Shown: piece by piece, positions 1 through 11,332 of the stretch | Layout: every line of letters starts with the position of its first letter | Numbering within the stretch: position 1 is the first letter of the stretch | Source: Saccoglossus kowalevskii | Taxonomy: Eukaryota; Hemichordata; Enteropneusta; Harrimaniidae | Length of the DNA: 40,642 bases | Assembly: GCF_000003605.2 (NCBI RefSeq) | Contig: NW_003143793.1 | Span: forward strand, 280,520 to 321,161 | Direction: 5' to 3' | Notes under the pieces: model-generated | What the model saw: only the letters and a program-made list of their open reading frames with translations | The model's database searches: none | Told to the model about the DNA's origin: nothing | Program-made: the position numbers and the translations under genes

Positions 1-305
1 CATTACATCCATGGTATAAGCAATCGGGATATCCGCCAGATGTGCAGTCATGGTGTCAACCGTGGTTGTACAAAAGACGTGTGAAATCTCTAGTACGTCC
101 ATGGTGAAATATACTCTGTTGATTGTCATTACAAATTACCCAGTACATCAGTTGTAAATAATCGCTAAGAAAATTCTCATCACGACGCCAAAAATATCGA
201 CAACGAACAAATACTTTAAGTCATTGCTAGCAATCACTGACGAAACGAAGCTCCATGGTTTAGGGACAACAAAATTCAGGCCGACACTTGACTCTCGTCT
301 TTGAA

Positions 306-738
306 ATTTCAAGCAAGTCGTACAAAGTCGCAAATGTGTTACGCGAAAGCGTCATTATTATTGGACATAGTTTTGTTTACACAGTCACGCAGCACGTCAA
401 AATATCTTCTTTTTTTCGGTTGACCCAAATAAAATTATCTGCTGGATTGTTTCAGCACAGTCGTTTCAGTAATGTTCGAAACATTGTCCTGCAGAGTTGT
501 TTGTTTAAAAGTCAAGTAGATTATTAATTTTAACGGGGTAAGAAATTAATTAATGCCGACTTGCAAATTGTATCGTCTTCGGCATTTCCAGTAAGTCGAT
601 ACAAAGTCGCCAATGTGTAGCGTGAAAGCGTCATTTTTATTGGACATGGTCTTGTTTACACAGTCACGCAGCACGTCAAAATATCTTCTTTTTTTTTTGG
701 TTAACCCAAATAAAATCACCGGCTGGATTGTAGATAAT
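306..738. repeat. Direct repeat pair, about 150 bp each
   Basis: Positions 306-458 and 590-738 are the same sequence with scattered substitutions and small indels. Shared landmarks include TTGTTTACACAGTCACGCAG and CACGTCAAAATATCTTCTTT followed by a T-run of different length. The offset is about 281 bp. This looks like a local tandem duplication, or two copies of one element, inside the MDN1 intron. Confidence 0.85.
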
Positions 739-813
739 TTCAAAAAAATAGTACAGCAATTAGCAATAAAGCATAATTCTATTCTAGTCTATTCCAGTGA
801 GTTACCTCACTAT

Positions 814-1206
814 TTACCATGTTTGTTTACATTTACGGGAGCGTGACATAAAACTGTCGTCTCCACGGCAACAAAACAGCAGGTGGCCTGGTTGCGTCAG
901 ATTTCTTGAACGCGCTTGTAGTTTGTTTTAAAATTGGGTGAAGTCTCAGACTAGTACTACCGGTACACCTTTACTCTAATCCCGGAAAACGATATATTTA
1001 TTCAGTTTTTCACGTTACCATGTTTGTTTACATTTACGGGGAGCGTGACATAAAACTGTCGTCTCCACGGCAACAAAACAGCAGGTGGCCTGGTTGCGTC
1101 AGATTTCTTGAACGCACTTGTAGTTTGTTTTAAAATTGGGTCAAGTCTCAGACTAGTACTACACCTTTACTCTAATCTCGGGGAAAACGATATATTTATT
1201 CAGTTA
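814..1206. repeat. Tandem duplication, about 193 bp, period about 201
   Basis: Positions 814-1007 recur almost unchanged at 1015-1206. Both copies contain ACATAAAACTGTCGTCTCCA and end near GATATATTTATTCAGTT. The first copy carries a few extra bases (CCGGTA) at about 959. The low divergence suggests a recent duplication. Confidence 0.9.
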
Positions 1207-1389
1207 CCGGTGATACACACTTCGAACCCAGTTTTAAAACGTTTAAAAATTATTCAAACAAATCAACCACTTCGGAAACATATTTTCTACATTTATTCAA
1301 TCAATTGGCCCACCCCCAAAAATATTTATTTTTTACATGGTCGAATTGATTGAGTTTTTACGGTAAATATTTATTGTATATATTCACAG

Positions 1390-4300
1390 ATCAAAAAGAT
1401 GGCTCAGATGAAAGTGATGGAGATGATGAGAATGAATTAGATAAACAGTTGGGTAAAGTTGATGGAGAAGACGAGGAAAAATTAGATGAAAGAATGTGGG
1501 GGAGTGATGAGGAGGACGAGGAAGAAGATGGAGAGCAGAAAGAAGATGAATTTGGACCTGGAATGGATGAGGAAGAGTCTCAGCTTGTTGCTAAGGATGA
1601 TAATCAAGGTAGAAGTCGTCCATTGTAAATATTTCCAAGCAAATATTAAATTTTGTCATGCAAATATTAAAAATATAACTTGATAAGCTGAAAATAGTGC
1701 ATATTGTATGCAGGATACTAAGAATGTCTTGGTTCTAACCATTTCATATTGCGCATTTCAGGTGCTGGAGATGACAATGATGACAGAAATAAAGATTCAA
1801 AGGAGCAAGAAAATGAAGAGGATGATAAGAATGAAGAAGTTCAACCACGTAATCTTGAACCAAAAGATGAGGTACGAATATTTCAGATTTTATCATAGTT
1901 AATGCATCAGACAAAGATTTATTACACCATATCTGACGGAAAAAATTAAACAGAATTTTCCAGAAATGTCTTGTTGTAAGTCGATGTTTAACAAATCGTG
2001 GTCCATTTGCAATCAGTTGCCGGGTTATAATTACAAGGAAATAAAATTTAAATACAGTAATTTTTGTAATTTTATTTGGAAATTCTTAGGAATTTAAAAA
2101 GTCTGCAAAAAATACGCATTGATATTTACTATTAACATAATCAGTATAGACCATCTATTTTCCTCACTTATTAGAATTCCCAGCCATCATATTTAAAAAA
2201 ATCTTGCCTAATCCTCAATTTAAACCTTCCATTGTTTTCAGAGTGAGTTTAATGATGATGAAATAGATCCAAACAAAGCTAATAGAGATCCACCAGAGAA
2301 CACCGCAGATGATTTAGATTTATCTGAGGATCTGAATCTAGATGAAGAGATGGGAAAAGATAAAGAGAATGAAGACGATCAGGATGGAGAAGATGAAGGT
2401 TTGTTATTTTCTGAAGTGGGTATTAAATTAAATTAAATGTAAACTGACATGCAAAAACTCTATGCATGTCCAAAGTCATTAGCATAATCTTTAGTTTTTA
2501 TCTATAATCCTCAGGTGAAGAAAATCCATTTGATATTGAAACAAAACCAAATGTGGAAGAAGTTAAAGATGAAGAAAGCAAAGATGAGGAACAAGAAGGT
2601 GCAGATGAATTGAATCCTGAAAGTACAACTGATGTCGAAGATGAACAGAAAGATGAGGAGGCAAAAGATAATGAAATGGACGTTGATAAAAAAGCAGATG
2701 ATGATGATGAAGGGAATGAGGAAGAACCAAAGGACAAAGGAACACATTCACAGGTCAGTGTTGTATGGTTTGATTGTCTATTCTATTAATCCATCAGTGA
2801 GTATTACTGAATGATTGCCTGAGGATCTTTTTCTCTTTTTTACTTAATGTAAAATATTGCCTTATCATTCATTATATGGTCAGATCCAATGCGTTCTCTT
2901 AGATTTATTCTAAAAGTATTAACATTTTTTGTTAGGATGACCCTATGAATGATGAGGAAGAGACTACTCCACCAACTGATGAAGAATCAAAACCGGAAGA
3001 CATCACTGCTGCCAAGGAAACAACTGAGGCAGCAGAGGATCATGAAAAAACTCACACCCAACAGGATCCAGTTCAGCTCAGCGATGATGTAGAACAGCAT
3101 GCTGGGAAAAGTGAAGAGGATCAAAAGAAGGAGGTAAGTATTTACATAATTTTGTTTTTTAAGTCCTAATCTGTTATGAAATGTATCATCTCTGATCATG
3201 TTATGTTTTACAGGAACACAGTACAGGTACGGCTGAACAGGAACATGATGAAGGTCACGAAGGCGATATGATATCTCTGATCATGTTATGTTTTACAGGA
3301 ACACAGTACAGGTACGGCTGAACAAGAACATGATGAAGGTCACGAAGGCGATATGATATCAGATATTGTAAAGAAAGGCACCAACCAACAAAAACAGGTC
3401 AGTCACATTATAATGGACATGTATTTTTCTCAGCAGATATTTGTATTGTAGTATCAAATGTATTGGTATGTATTTATTTTAGTGCATCTCTACTATATGA
3501 CGTGCCAACTAAATGTGCTTGAATGTGTTTGTTGTAACGCATTTTGTATATGTATGTTATCTCCAATTGTGTTGAAGGTACTTTCGTATAGATTTTGCAC
3601 CTTATAAAAATCATGTGAACAATGTGATCAAATAGCTCTCACGTTTGTTTTTACAGCATCAAAAGAAGCCAGGAAAATCCAGTATGGATCGTAGTTTGGG
3701 ATCAGCTGATGAGAGAATAGAGAAACGGTTGCAGACTGTTGATGAAGAGAAGGGTAGAAACCAGGAGAATAAGGAACAACAGGTATAAATATATGAATTG
3801 TTAACTAATAAAAAAATCAATTCTGAGTTGAAGCACATGCCAATTGAACTTAATTCTGATGGCATCAGAGAATTCAATGAATACTTTGAAAGTTTTGATT
3901 GTGGTGTGACACCATTAAAATGAGTGAAGCTGATCATGCTGTACAGAAAGGCATGAAAGGTTACCACACTAAAAAAAAAAAAACACCTGACATGAGCACT
4001 AACCAATTCTTTGACATTCTCACTCATTTACACATATTTAGTTATTACGACAAAAATGAACGTTTCTTTGTGATTTCATGATCACCTCACTATTTACCAT
4101 ACATGACTTCAACATGCAATTCTCACCAGTTGCCTACCCTTATAAAAACTTTCCTGATGTTTTTTTTTTTTTTACAAAGGACGAGCAAATGTCGTCTGAT
4201 CTGTATGAGCATGTAAAAGACCCTGCAGTACATCATGATAAACAGACGTTAGACGCAGCGACAGAGGAGCAACAACAAGAACAACCTGTACCCAATGTAG

Positions 4301-7300
4301 AAAGTGATAATGACGTGGAGGACATGGAACAAGATGATGTTGATGATATGCAGCCATTGCAGGATACTCCAGATAAGGTTAGTGCTCTGACCAGTTTTAA
4401 CAAAATTATGTCTCAAATGTGAAGCAAGTTAACCTATTTCCTTCCAATTTGTGTTTAGGGAATATTTTAGTTTGTGTTCAACCCACATGAATATAGATTG
4501 CCATGCGTAATATGGGACCCACATCAAATGCACACAGTCTAAATTTTATTTAACTTGGATTTTTATTTTGCTTAGCTCAAAGTTATGTGAGCTAACCAAA
4601 TTATTATGCATTTCAACAGTTTCATTTCTATTGGTGAAATATTATTTTTATTGTGTACTCGATGTATACATGAATTATAAAACTACGACTTGTTTGGTAT
4701 TTATGTTGCTTAACCTTTTCACCACCAGACTTTCCCATCAAACATACATGTATCTGCACTTTCTCCTTATATTCTTCAATATTCCAGTAAATGAACCCTA
4801 ATTTTGAAGCCAACAGGCAAAATTTGAGTCAATTTTCAGTTTTTACTCAAAAAATGTGTCTGTTTTTGTCCCAATCTTCTGAAGGGAAGTGCAGACTATA
4901 AACAGGATTATTTTGTGAATTTGTGATGAAAATCAGGAACTGGTGGTGAAAAGGTTTTTCGTCCATTTTCAGTAATTTTTTAAATCTCTTACTATACGCA
5001 GAACGCTGATAAAATAGACACCTTGCCATCAACAAAACTAAAAAGTGAAAAAGAAAAGGATTCATCGGCACAAGGTGATGGAGATGATGACACAGATGTT
5101 AAAATTGATGGAGAGAAGGATGACAGGGAGGAGGAGGGTATTGGAGGAAAGCATATGGAATCTACCATACACACGTCTAGAGACACATTACTTGATATTG
5201 AAAACAGTACATCAGAGTTTAATGTGGAAAAACTGAGATCTGATCTGGAACAACAGCTCACAAGTTGGACTTACAAGCCTGGGTCAACTGAGGAGGTTTG
5301 TTCAAAATATGAAATATTTTATAAATATATTCAGATTTTTTCTATCTTGTATATTTGCATTCCGGAAAATGGTTTCTTCTCGTAGCCAACATAGATTTTA
5401 GTTCTGTTAATGTGTTTGTAATGTTGAATGTTTTTAGGAGAAACTTGCCCAAGAAGCTTGGCATCGCTACGAGTCTCTGACAACAAGTTTATCACAAGAG
5501 CTATGTGAACAGTTGAGGCTGGTACTCGAACCTTCGCAGGCAACAAAACTAAGGTATTATGATGATTCAGTTTTCGACAATGTTTGTCTGCTATTATAGT
5601 TTTCTGTTATTATAATCAACCATTCTTTAGATCAGATTTTTTTCAAACAGCTGAGCTATATTTTTTTTTAACGAAAAAGGCTTTTTTATTCAATAGGCTA
5701 GTCTTACATTTTGTACTATTTTTAAATAATTTTTACTTCGTATGCAATATCCAATATCCTCGGCACACACAAGTTTTCTAAGCTTTCTCTGATTCGCACT
5801 CTGTTAAGCATTGTAATTTATTTTCATCGACAGAGGCGATTATCGTACTGGTAAACGACTGAATATGAGAAAAGTCATTCCGTACATCGCTAGTCAGTTT
5901 CGGAAAGATAAAATCTGGCTCAGGAGAACTAAACCAAGTAAAAGAAACTATCAAATAATGCTAGCTGTGGACGATTCATCAAGTATGGCCGATAATCACT
6001 CCAAACAGGTTAGAGACATACACTCCCTACAGACCAATGTACCACGATGGTGAATCAAGTTGGTGAGGTGTTTTGGCAAATGGTTTATATTTTTACTTCA
6101 ATCTACATCATAAAGTGCACGCATACAATTTGGTCATCTTTTTTTTCCAGTAGAACTTATACTAAGTCTATTACTTACAACTTTCCTATGTCATGTACAA
6201 CAATGTGCTTTATCGGCACTAAAGTGAAATGCCAAAAATGAAGATCTGCAACCAAAAGTACCTCCAGAATGGGAAAGCTAACCTAAAGTTATATGAAGTT
6301 CTTGAGTCCTTCAGTTGGATTATATGTCTGCTGATCACAATATATTATATAAGGGCGGCAGTCATCACGGTGCCACCTGTTCGATATGGGACTCATAGCG
6401 ACGTACACAACGCGTGTAAAATACATTGTTTATTTACATGAAACAGTTCATAATATGTAAATGTGGTATAAAATATCATTAATATTAATTTGTTTCTCTG
6501 TTCAGTTGGCCTTTGAATCTCTGGCTGTAATCAGTAATGCATTAACATGGCTCGAAGCAGGAGAGCTTTCTGTGTGTAGGTATGTACGTGTTTAATAAGA
6601 CTTTCACAGTTTCCTCAGCTGACTGAATAAATCAATCCAGAGGCATATTGCAAATTCATTGCTGTTAGTAAAGTTTTTGACTTCTCACTCAAGACAACTT
6701 TATTTTTGTTTTCAGCTTTGGTGAATCGGTGCAACTTTTGCATCCATTTCATGAACAGTTCACAAGCCAATCAGGAGCCAGGATTCTGCAGCAATTTACA
6801 TTTGAACAAAAGAAAACTAAAATAGCACAGGTACGGCATTGCCGGAATTTATGTTGATTTTTAAGTGTTGTAATGCAATGATGTATTGGTTGGTATCAAT
6901 CATAAGACTTTAAATAGGTACAACATGTGAATTAAAAACAAGAAAACCGTCATTTTATATTGTTTATTTTATATTGTTTATATTCCCAGCTACTGGACAA
7001 TGCTACTAGGGTCATGCTTGCTGCTAGAAGTCGACAACACTCCGGCACTTCTCATCCGGACACCTCTCAGTTACTAGTGATTGTGTCTGATGGCAGAGGG
7101 CTGTTTTTGGAAGGTTCTGAAGTTGTCAAGTCGGCTGTCAGAGCTGCGAAAGAGGCTCACATATTTATTGTTTTTGTTGTGCTGGACAATCCGAATAATA
7201 AGGTACGTATTAATGTAGTGATCATGTTGTATGCTTAGACAACCAAGATGGATGCAATACATTCTATTTGATTGATCTTGAAAAATTTGACATTTTCAGA

Positions 7301-8213
7301 GGATCTCCGAATTGTGATGATGCTATATATCCTTGAGTTTCATGAACATTTCATATTCTTGCATTAATCTTTTATTTTGTTAGTACAGTCAAACGTATGT
7401 ATAGCGACTACACAAGGGAATGCATTTAAAAAAAAAATTATAGAAATGTAGACTTCATATAGAGATTGGATTATATTTTTATGGTTCACCAACTTGTACA
7501 TTTGGCATATTTGTCCATAAAATAATGAGATGGTACTGCTGTAAGATGTGCATTTATTGGAGTTGATCAAGCATGAACAAATTTAAAATTTGCAAAGTTC
7601 ACGCGTTCTTGCAATGAGTGTCAATGAAATCTATTTTGGTGGTCATGGTAACTCCATCAATCAAAGCTGTGTTTACATTGTCGGCAAAAATCAAACTGTT
7701 TTCAACAAGATGATAAACATTGGGTGGAAATTTGCCAGCACATTATGTCAACAAACAAACTGCCCTGAATGGTTACTCTTTGAAATTTGATTTGTACTGA
7801 CAAAAACATCTTTCTGTCAGGTGCGTGTTGGGTTCAGAGCACTACGGAGTGCGCAACTCGTGTAACCTTCTCAAGCTACCTAAAAGTGGTGACCATAGGC
7901 ATGTATCTTTATATAAATGTGGTCACTAACATATGTTTGACTGTACAACACCTGCAACAAACCACATGCTAATGATGCTGAAAAACAAGCAGTAATTAAT
8001 TCTACATTTCCAACATTTGCATTACAGGACTCTATCCTGGATATCAAAGTACCAGTTTTCAAGAGTGGTGGTCAGATTATGGATATACGATCATACATGG
8101 AATACTTCCCTTTCCCGTTTTACATTATATTACGAGACATCAATGCTTTGCCAGCTGTTTTGAGTGATGCTCTGAGACAGTGGTTTGAATTGGTAACTGC
8201 TGACACTGGATAA
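1390..8213 (+). CDS. MDN1: Midasin (MDN1/Rea1), C-terminal 15 exons; 5' part outside window
   Basis: Midasin is the dynein-like AAA+ ATPase that strips assembly factors (WDR12/Ytm1, NLE1/Rsa4) from pre-60S ribosomes in the nucleolus and nucleoplasm. Exons read from the sequence: 1390-1608, 1762-1871, 2242-2398, 2515-2753, 2936-3133, 3299-3397, 3657-3782, 4180-4377, 5002-5295, 5438-5553, 5834-6008, 6506-6579, 6716-6830, 6990-7202, 8028-8213. All have AG/GT borders, phases agree throughout, and the stop is TAA at 8211-8213. Together they give 838 residues plus the end of a split codon. Exons 1-9 encode the Asp/Glu-rich tail (LDERMWGSDEEDEEE, FGPGMDEEESQLVAKDDN). Exons 10-15 encode the conserved stretch GDYRTGKRLNMRK and the VWA domain with MIDAS motif DDSSSM (codons 5970-5987), CSFGES and SDGRG, ending in LSDALRQWFELVTA. 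These match vertebrate MDN1 nearly residue for residue. The AAA ring is upstream. One acceptor region is duplicated (see 3188-3357). Confidence 0.96.
3188..3357 (+). repeat. 85-bp tandem duplication of splice acceptor plus exon start
   Basis: 3188-3272 and 3273-3357 are identical except for one G/A difference in the GAACAG/GAACAA codon pair. Each copy has 26 bp of intron end (TATGTTTTACAG) and 59 bp of MDN1 exon. The acceptor at 3298 joins in frame. The acceptor at 3213 shifts the frame, because 85 is not a multiple of 3, and reaches TGA inside the second copy. Confidence 0.95.
4710..4935. repeat. Dispersed repeat, copy 1 (partner at 26404)
   Basis: An MDN1 intron segment beginning TTAACCTTTTCACCACCAGA and ending near GAATTTGTGATGAAAA. 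It matches 26404-26575 in order and orientation (AACCTTTTCA, CCCTAATTTT, AGCCAAC, AATTTGTGATGAAAA), with substitutions and length differences. An old interspersed element is likely, family unknown. Confidence 0.75.
7386..7943. mobile_element. MITE in MDN1 intron, Tc1/mariner-like ends
   Basis: A 558-bp segment starts CAGTCAAACGTATGT and ends ACATATGTTTGACTG, so the termini are inverted repeats. The similarity continues for about 26 bp (ATAGCGAC on one side, GTCACTA on the other). It is flanked directly by TA at 7384-7385 and 7944-7945. A CAGT start with a TA target duplication is typical of Tc1/mariner-derived non-autonomous elements. No transposase reading frame is seen inside. It lies wholly within the last MDN1 intron, between exons 6990-7202 and 8028-8213. 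Confidence 0.85.
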
Positions 8214-9211
8214 AATAATCTGTGCAATCAAATTCCCTAGTTGACATTTACAAGATATTGTTTTGATGTGAGGGGAGTATTGAATAATAGGTATTATTTG
8301 TCATCAACTGCTAATGCATTCATTGTGTAAATAAGTATTTTTATCTGTATTCAAGCAAAACGTACAATGTTTTATTGACAGTTTAATGATGTTGAAAATT
8401 TCTGTTATATTTACCATACTTGCTCTCTAAGACTTAGAAACTCGTCACTAAATAGAAGTTCCTATGCAAATCAGAAGGCTGTTTATGGACAATGTAAATT
8501 GATTGGGAATTTACTTAGTATGTACATATTTTTGTAACAAATAAAGCAAGTCTTTAGAATAACCACTTTTAGTGAGGGATATGTCATGTCTTAAATCATG
8601 AAATTACATAATATATAGAGTTATATATTGAAACAGACCAGTGTTGTATATATTGGACAGATGTTATTTTCTGTGGCTGTGAAATGGTTTTGCACACCTA
8701 ACCAGAAATATTATAATTTAATACAGCTGTGTTGCAAGCTGCTCTCAGGTAGCCACTAGATAATCAGATTTGAAGGCCACATTTCTTGCAATGTAGCTTG
8801 TGTTGTCAGCCAATAAGCTGCTGATATTGCTGGATGGGTCTAAGAAACAAATTGGGCTCACAGTAAACTTCCATTTAGCTGAAATTTAAACCTTGTAATT
8901 TCAATTAGTATGAATTGTGTATTATTTTCTTGGAATAAAGGTGTATATTCATTGTGCATGTTTCCGACATTCTAATCGTGGTGATGTGACCATAAATTTT
9001 TTGGATTGTCAGGAGCAATATTGCAGATCAAATTGGTTTTACTTGCTAATTTGCATATTACATTAACTACAAGTTTTTCCAATGTCCCCTGAAATATGTA
9101 GCAATTTTTGTTGTGAAATTTTACCTATTTGTGACTTGTGCAGTATTGAATATTATTTTTATTGATTTTAAATTCAATTTTTCTGATACCTTTTGTCAAA
9201 ATGTGAATAAA
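8214..9211 (+). other. MDN1: MDN1 3' UTR and candidate poly(A) signals
   Basis: AT-rich sequence follows the MDN1 stop without further splice-compatible coding sequence. Three AATAAA hexamers are present at 8540-8545, 8934-8939 and 9206-9211, so alternative 3' ends are possible. The choice between them cannot be made from sequence alone. Confidence 0.6.
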
Positions 9212-11098
9212 CATACTCTTGATTTTGTTTCTGAAAGATACAATGTTTAAAAGCATTTAAATTGGTTTATTTTAATTATTAATACATTTTTGTTTTGTTA
9301 ATTTATTATTTTTAAATAACTTATTTTGAAGTAGAAAATCTTCTTCTCGAACAGTGGTACGAGATAAGAAAACTAGGACCTTTTTTTGTGCCATTTTTGT
9401 TCCATTATATGCTGTCTACATGCTTTAGCCTCCACACATGTACAACATTGGCTTGCATCTCATTGAAAAAATCAGTTATCTAGCTCTAGGTAATGACAGG
9501 AGTTTCCAGATTTGTAATTAGTTAACCAAATTAGCTTATTTGAATGAATAAGTTTTATGAGCGAGTTTATTGAATAAATAAATAAATAAATTAAACCATC
9601 AATCAATAATAAATCCTTTGTCTTTTCGTTAAATTGCCTATAAACACTATGCAATTTCAATTCTTGGGCATTTAAATCCACCAGTTAGGAAGTCAAAAAC
9701 AAACTGTTGAAATAGCTCCACTATTCTACAAGAACGCACACAAAAACTATTTTGATTTTGGCTGTTGAGAAGATTGTTCACAAAAATAATACAAGTATTG
9801 AAATGTATCTTTCTTTACCAAAAATAGAGAATAAAGGTGCACCCAATGTGCTTAAATATAACATAAAAGCAACTGGTTTTCAAGAAGTCAAAAAAAAATA
9901 CTCTCCTCGAAATGACGAATCTGACTGTACCTACATACCTAATAGTTTTCAAGAGTTGAAAATAAGTTTACCAAAAATTACAAAAAAAATAGAGAAAAGC
10001 TAACGAATACCCATTTTTGGATATTTGTTACATTATCATACAATATAGGATTCCGTAGGACCTGGTGTCTGGCTTTAGTTCGAAAAATCCTGCTGCAAGT
10101 GTATTAGCACAGAGCAATACACATGCTCACTTTCTGTAGAGACGGCGATCTACACCACACCATTCTGGTATGTTTAGGAAAATCTCAATAAGGACCTCGA
10201 ATCCAAATATAATCTTTGAAAACTACTTTCGGACTTTCCAAACAACTTGCACTACATTTCGTGAAATCTTTCTCATCTTCAGTAATTACCTGTTGAACTT
10301 TTTCAGATTTACAGGGGTCAAAACTTAAAAAACAAGCCATCCATGGCAGTCCCATTAGTTAGCAAATTTAAGATATATAGTTATATAGTTGGATCATAAA
10401 CATGTATCCAGAAGCAAATGCTTGATTATGATATTTTAAAATTAAAATGTTTGACATTCAGTCATCTTGTATCTGATCATCATACCAGTATTCTGTTCAT
10501 AATGAGATATTGCTCTGGAACAGCAAACATTAAAACAAAATGGCCACCAATCTGCCATTTTGAATCTATGAAATTTGAACATAATCAGTCAAAGCACGTT
10601 CAGAGATATGGCCGCGAGTTGGCTATTTTGAATCCGATCTGAAAACAAAATGGCGTGCATCAAGGTCCCATAATGGTCCCATAATGTCTAATGTATGTAC
10701 CAAGTTTTAACATAATCCATCTGCAAATAGCAAAGATCTGGTTCTTGAATGTAGAAATGGCCACAATTTTGCCATCTTGATAGTAGTCGGCCAAGGCATG
10801 TCTAAGATATTGACACAGATGCACACACAGAGGTCAATCCACAAGTCCCAGTTTTCAATAATTTTCATTGATTTTTTAATATAAACAAATATTACAAATC
10901 ACTGGTCTACTAGTATTTCTACATGCATCTCGAGGCAAGTAGCAATGCCCCTGGAATATAAACATTGTGATTTCTAAAATGGGTATCCACAAATTTCAAA
11001 CCCTGATTTTAAATAGATTTATATCATTCTTGATTGGGGAAACTACAGACGCTGTACAATTACACTTTGTATATTTCAAGAATGCAGATTCATCTCAC
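9212..11098. other. Intergenic spacer between MDN1 and TACO1
   Basis: This is the tail-to-tail spacer. A small open stretch at 9752-10003 (83 codons, Lys-rich, no recognised domain) has no gene-like context and I do not call it. Around 10190-10330 (minus strand) there is a GAAGATGAGAAAG...CACGAAA signature reminiscent of retroelement untranslated regions. 10400-10860 resembles an old interspersed repeat (several AAAATGG motifs and a duplicated GGTCCCATAAT). No supported gene. Confidence 0.5.
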
Positions 11099-11154
11099 TT
11101 TATTTTAAAATCTGTATGTCACCATGGGTTTTATAAAATCCAAAAATAAACACA

Positions 11155-11285
11155 CTCTAATATTTATTCTACACAATGGACCAAAACTAATGATCAACTT
11201 GCACCAACCAACAAAAGATAAATCTCAAAACATGCGAATGATAAGAGTAATATTTATAGAATAGTAAGTCATGGTATGTTGTCAC
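11155..11285. repeat. Dispersed repeat pair (partner at 14338-14460)
   Basis: This 3' segment of TACO1 matches 14338-14460 in TACO1 intron 1 in the same orientation. Shared landmarks in order are TTTATT, ACAATGG.CCAAAA, GATCAAC, AAATC.CAAAACA, AATGATA, GAGTAATATT, AATAG.AAGTC. An interspersed element of unknown family is likely. Confidence 0.7.
11163..11168 (-). terminator. Candidate TACO1 poly(A) signal
   Basis: AATAAA on the minus strand, about 165 bp past the TACO1 stop. A second AATAAA lies at 11099-11104. Which one is used is unknown. The first falls at the edge of a dispersed repeat. Confidence 0.45.
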
Positions 11286-11332
11286 ATTAGTAAATATATG
11301 ATATAAAAAAAAAAGGGATTGTAGAATATGTG

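Larger units (their letters stand above)
1..1389. other. MDN1 intron (3' part) with duplicated blocks
   Basis: No coding exon is visible here. The first exon, at 1390, begins with two bases completing a split codon, so this stretch is the tail of a large intron. It holds two separate pairs of direct repeats (306-458 with 590-738, and 814-1007 with 1015-1206) and otherwise unremarkable AT-rich sequence. Confidence 0.7.

Noticed and set aside
3214-3298. First copy of the duplicated exon start as a real MDN1 exon
   Set aside because: Reading from its acceptor shifts frame and meets TGA in the second copy; only the 3299 start fits the protein.
3690-3730. CTGATGAG...GAAAC resemblance to a hammerhead core
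   Set aside because: Lies in an MDN1 coding exon (TCAGCTGATGAGAG) and lacks a credible stem II.
3659-4027. 122-codon minus-strand open frame opposite MDN1
   Set aside because: Antisense shadow of the MDN1 exon 3657-3782 and the following intron.
9752-10003. 83-codon Lys-rich open frame
   Set aside because: Two SLPKI phrases suggest a weak internal repeat, but there is no known family, promoter or splice context.
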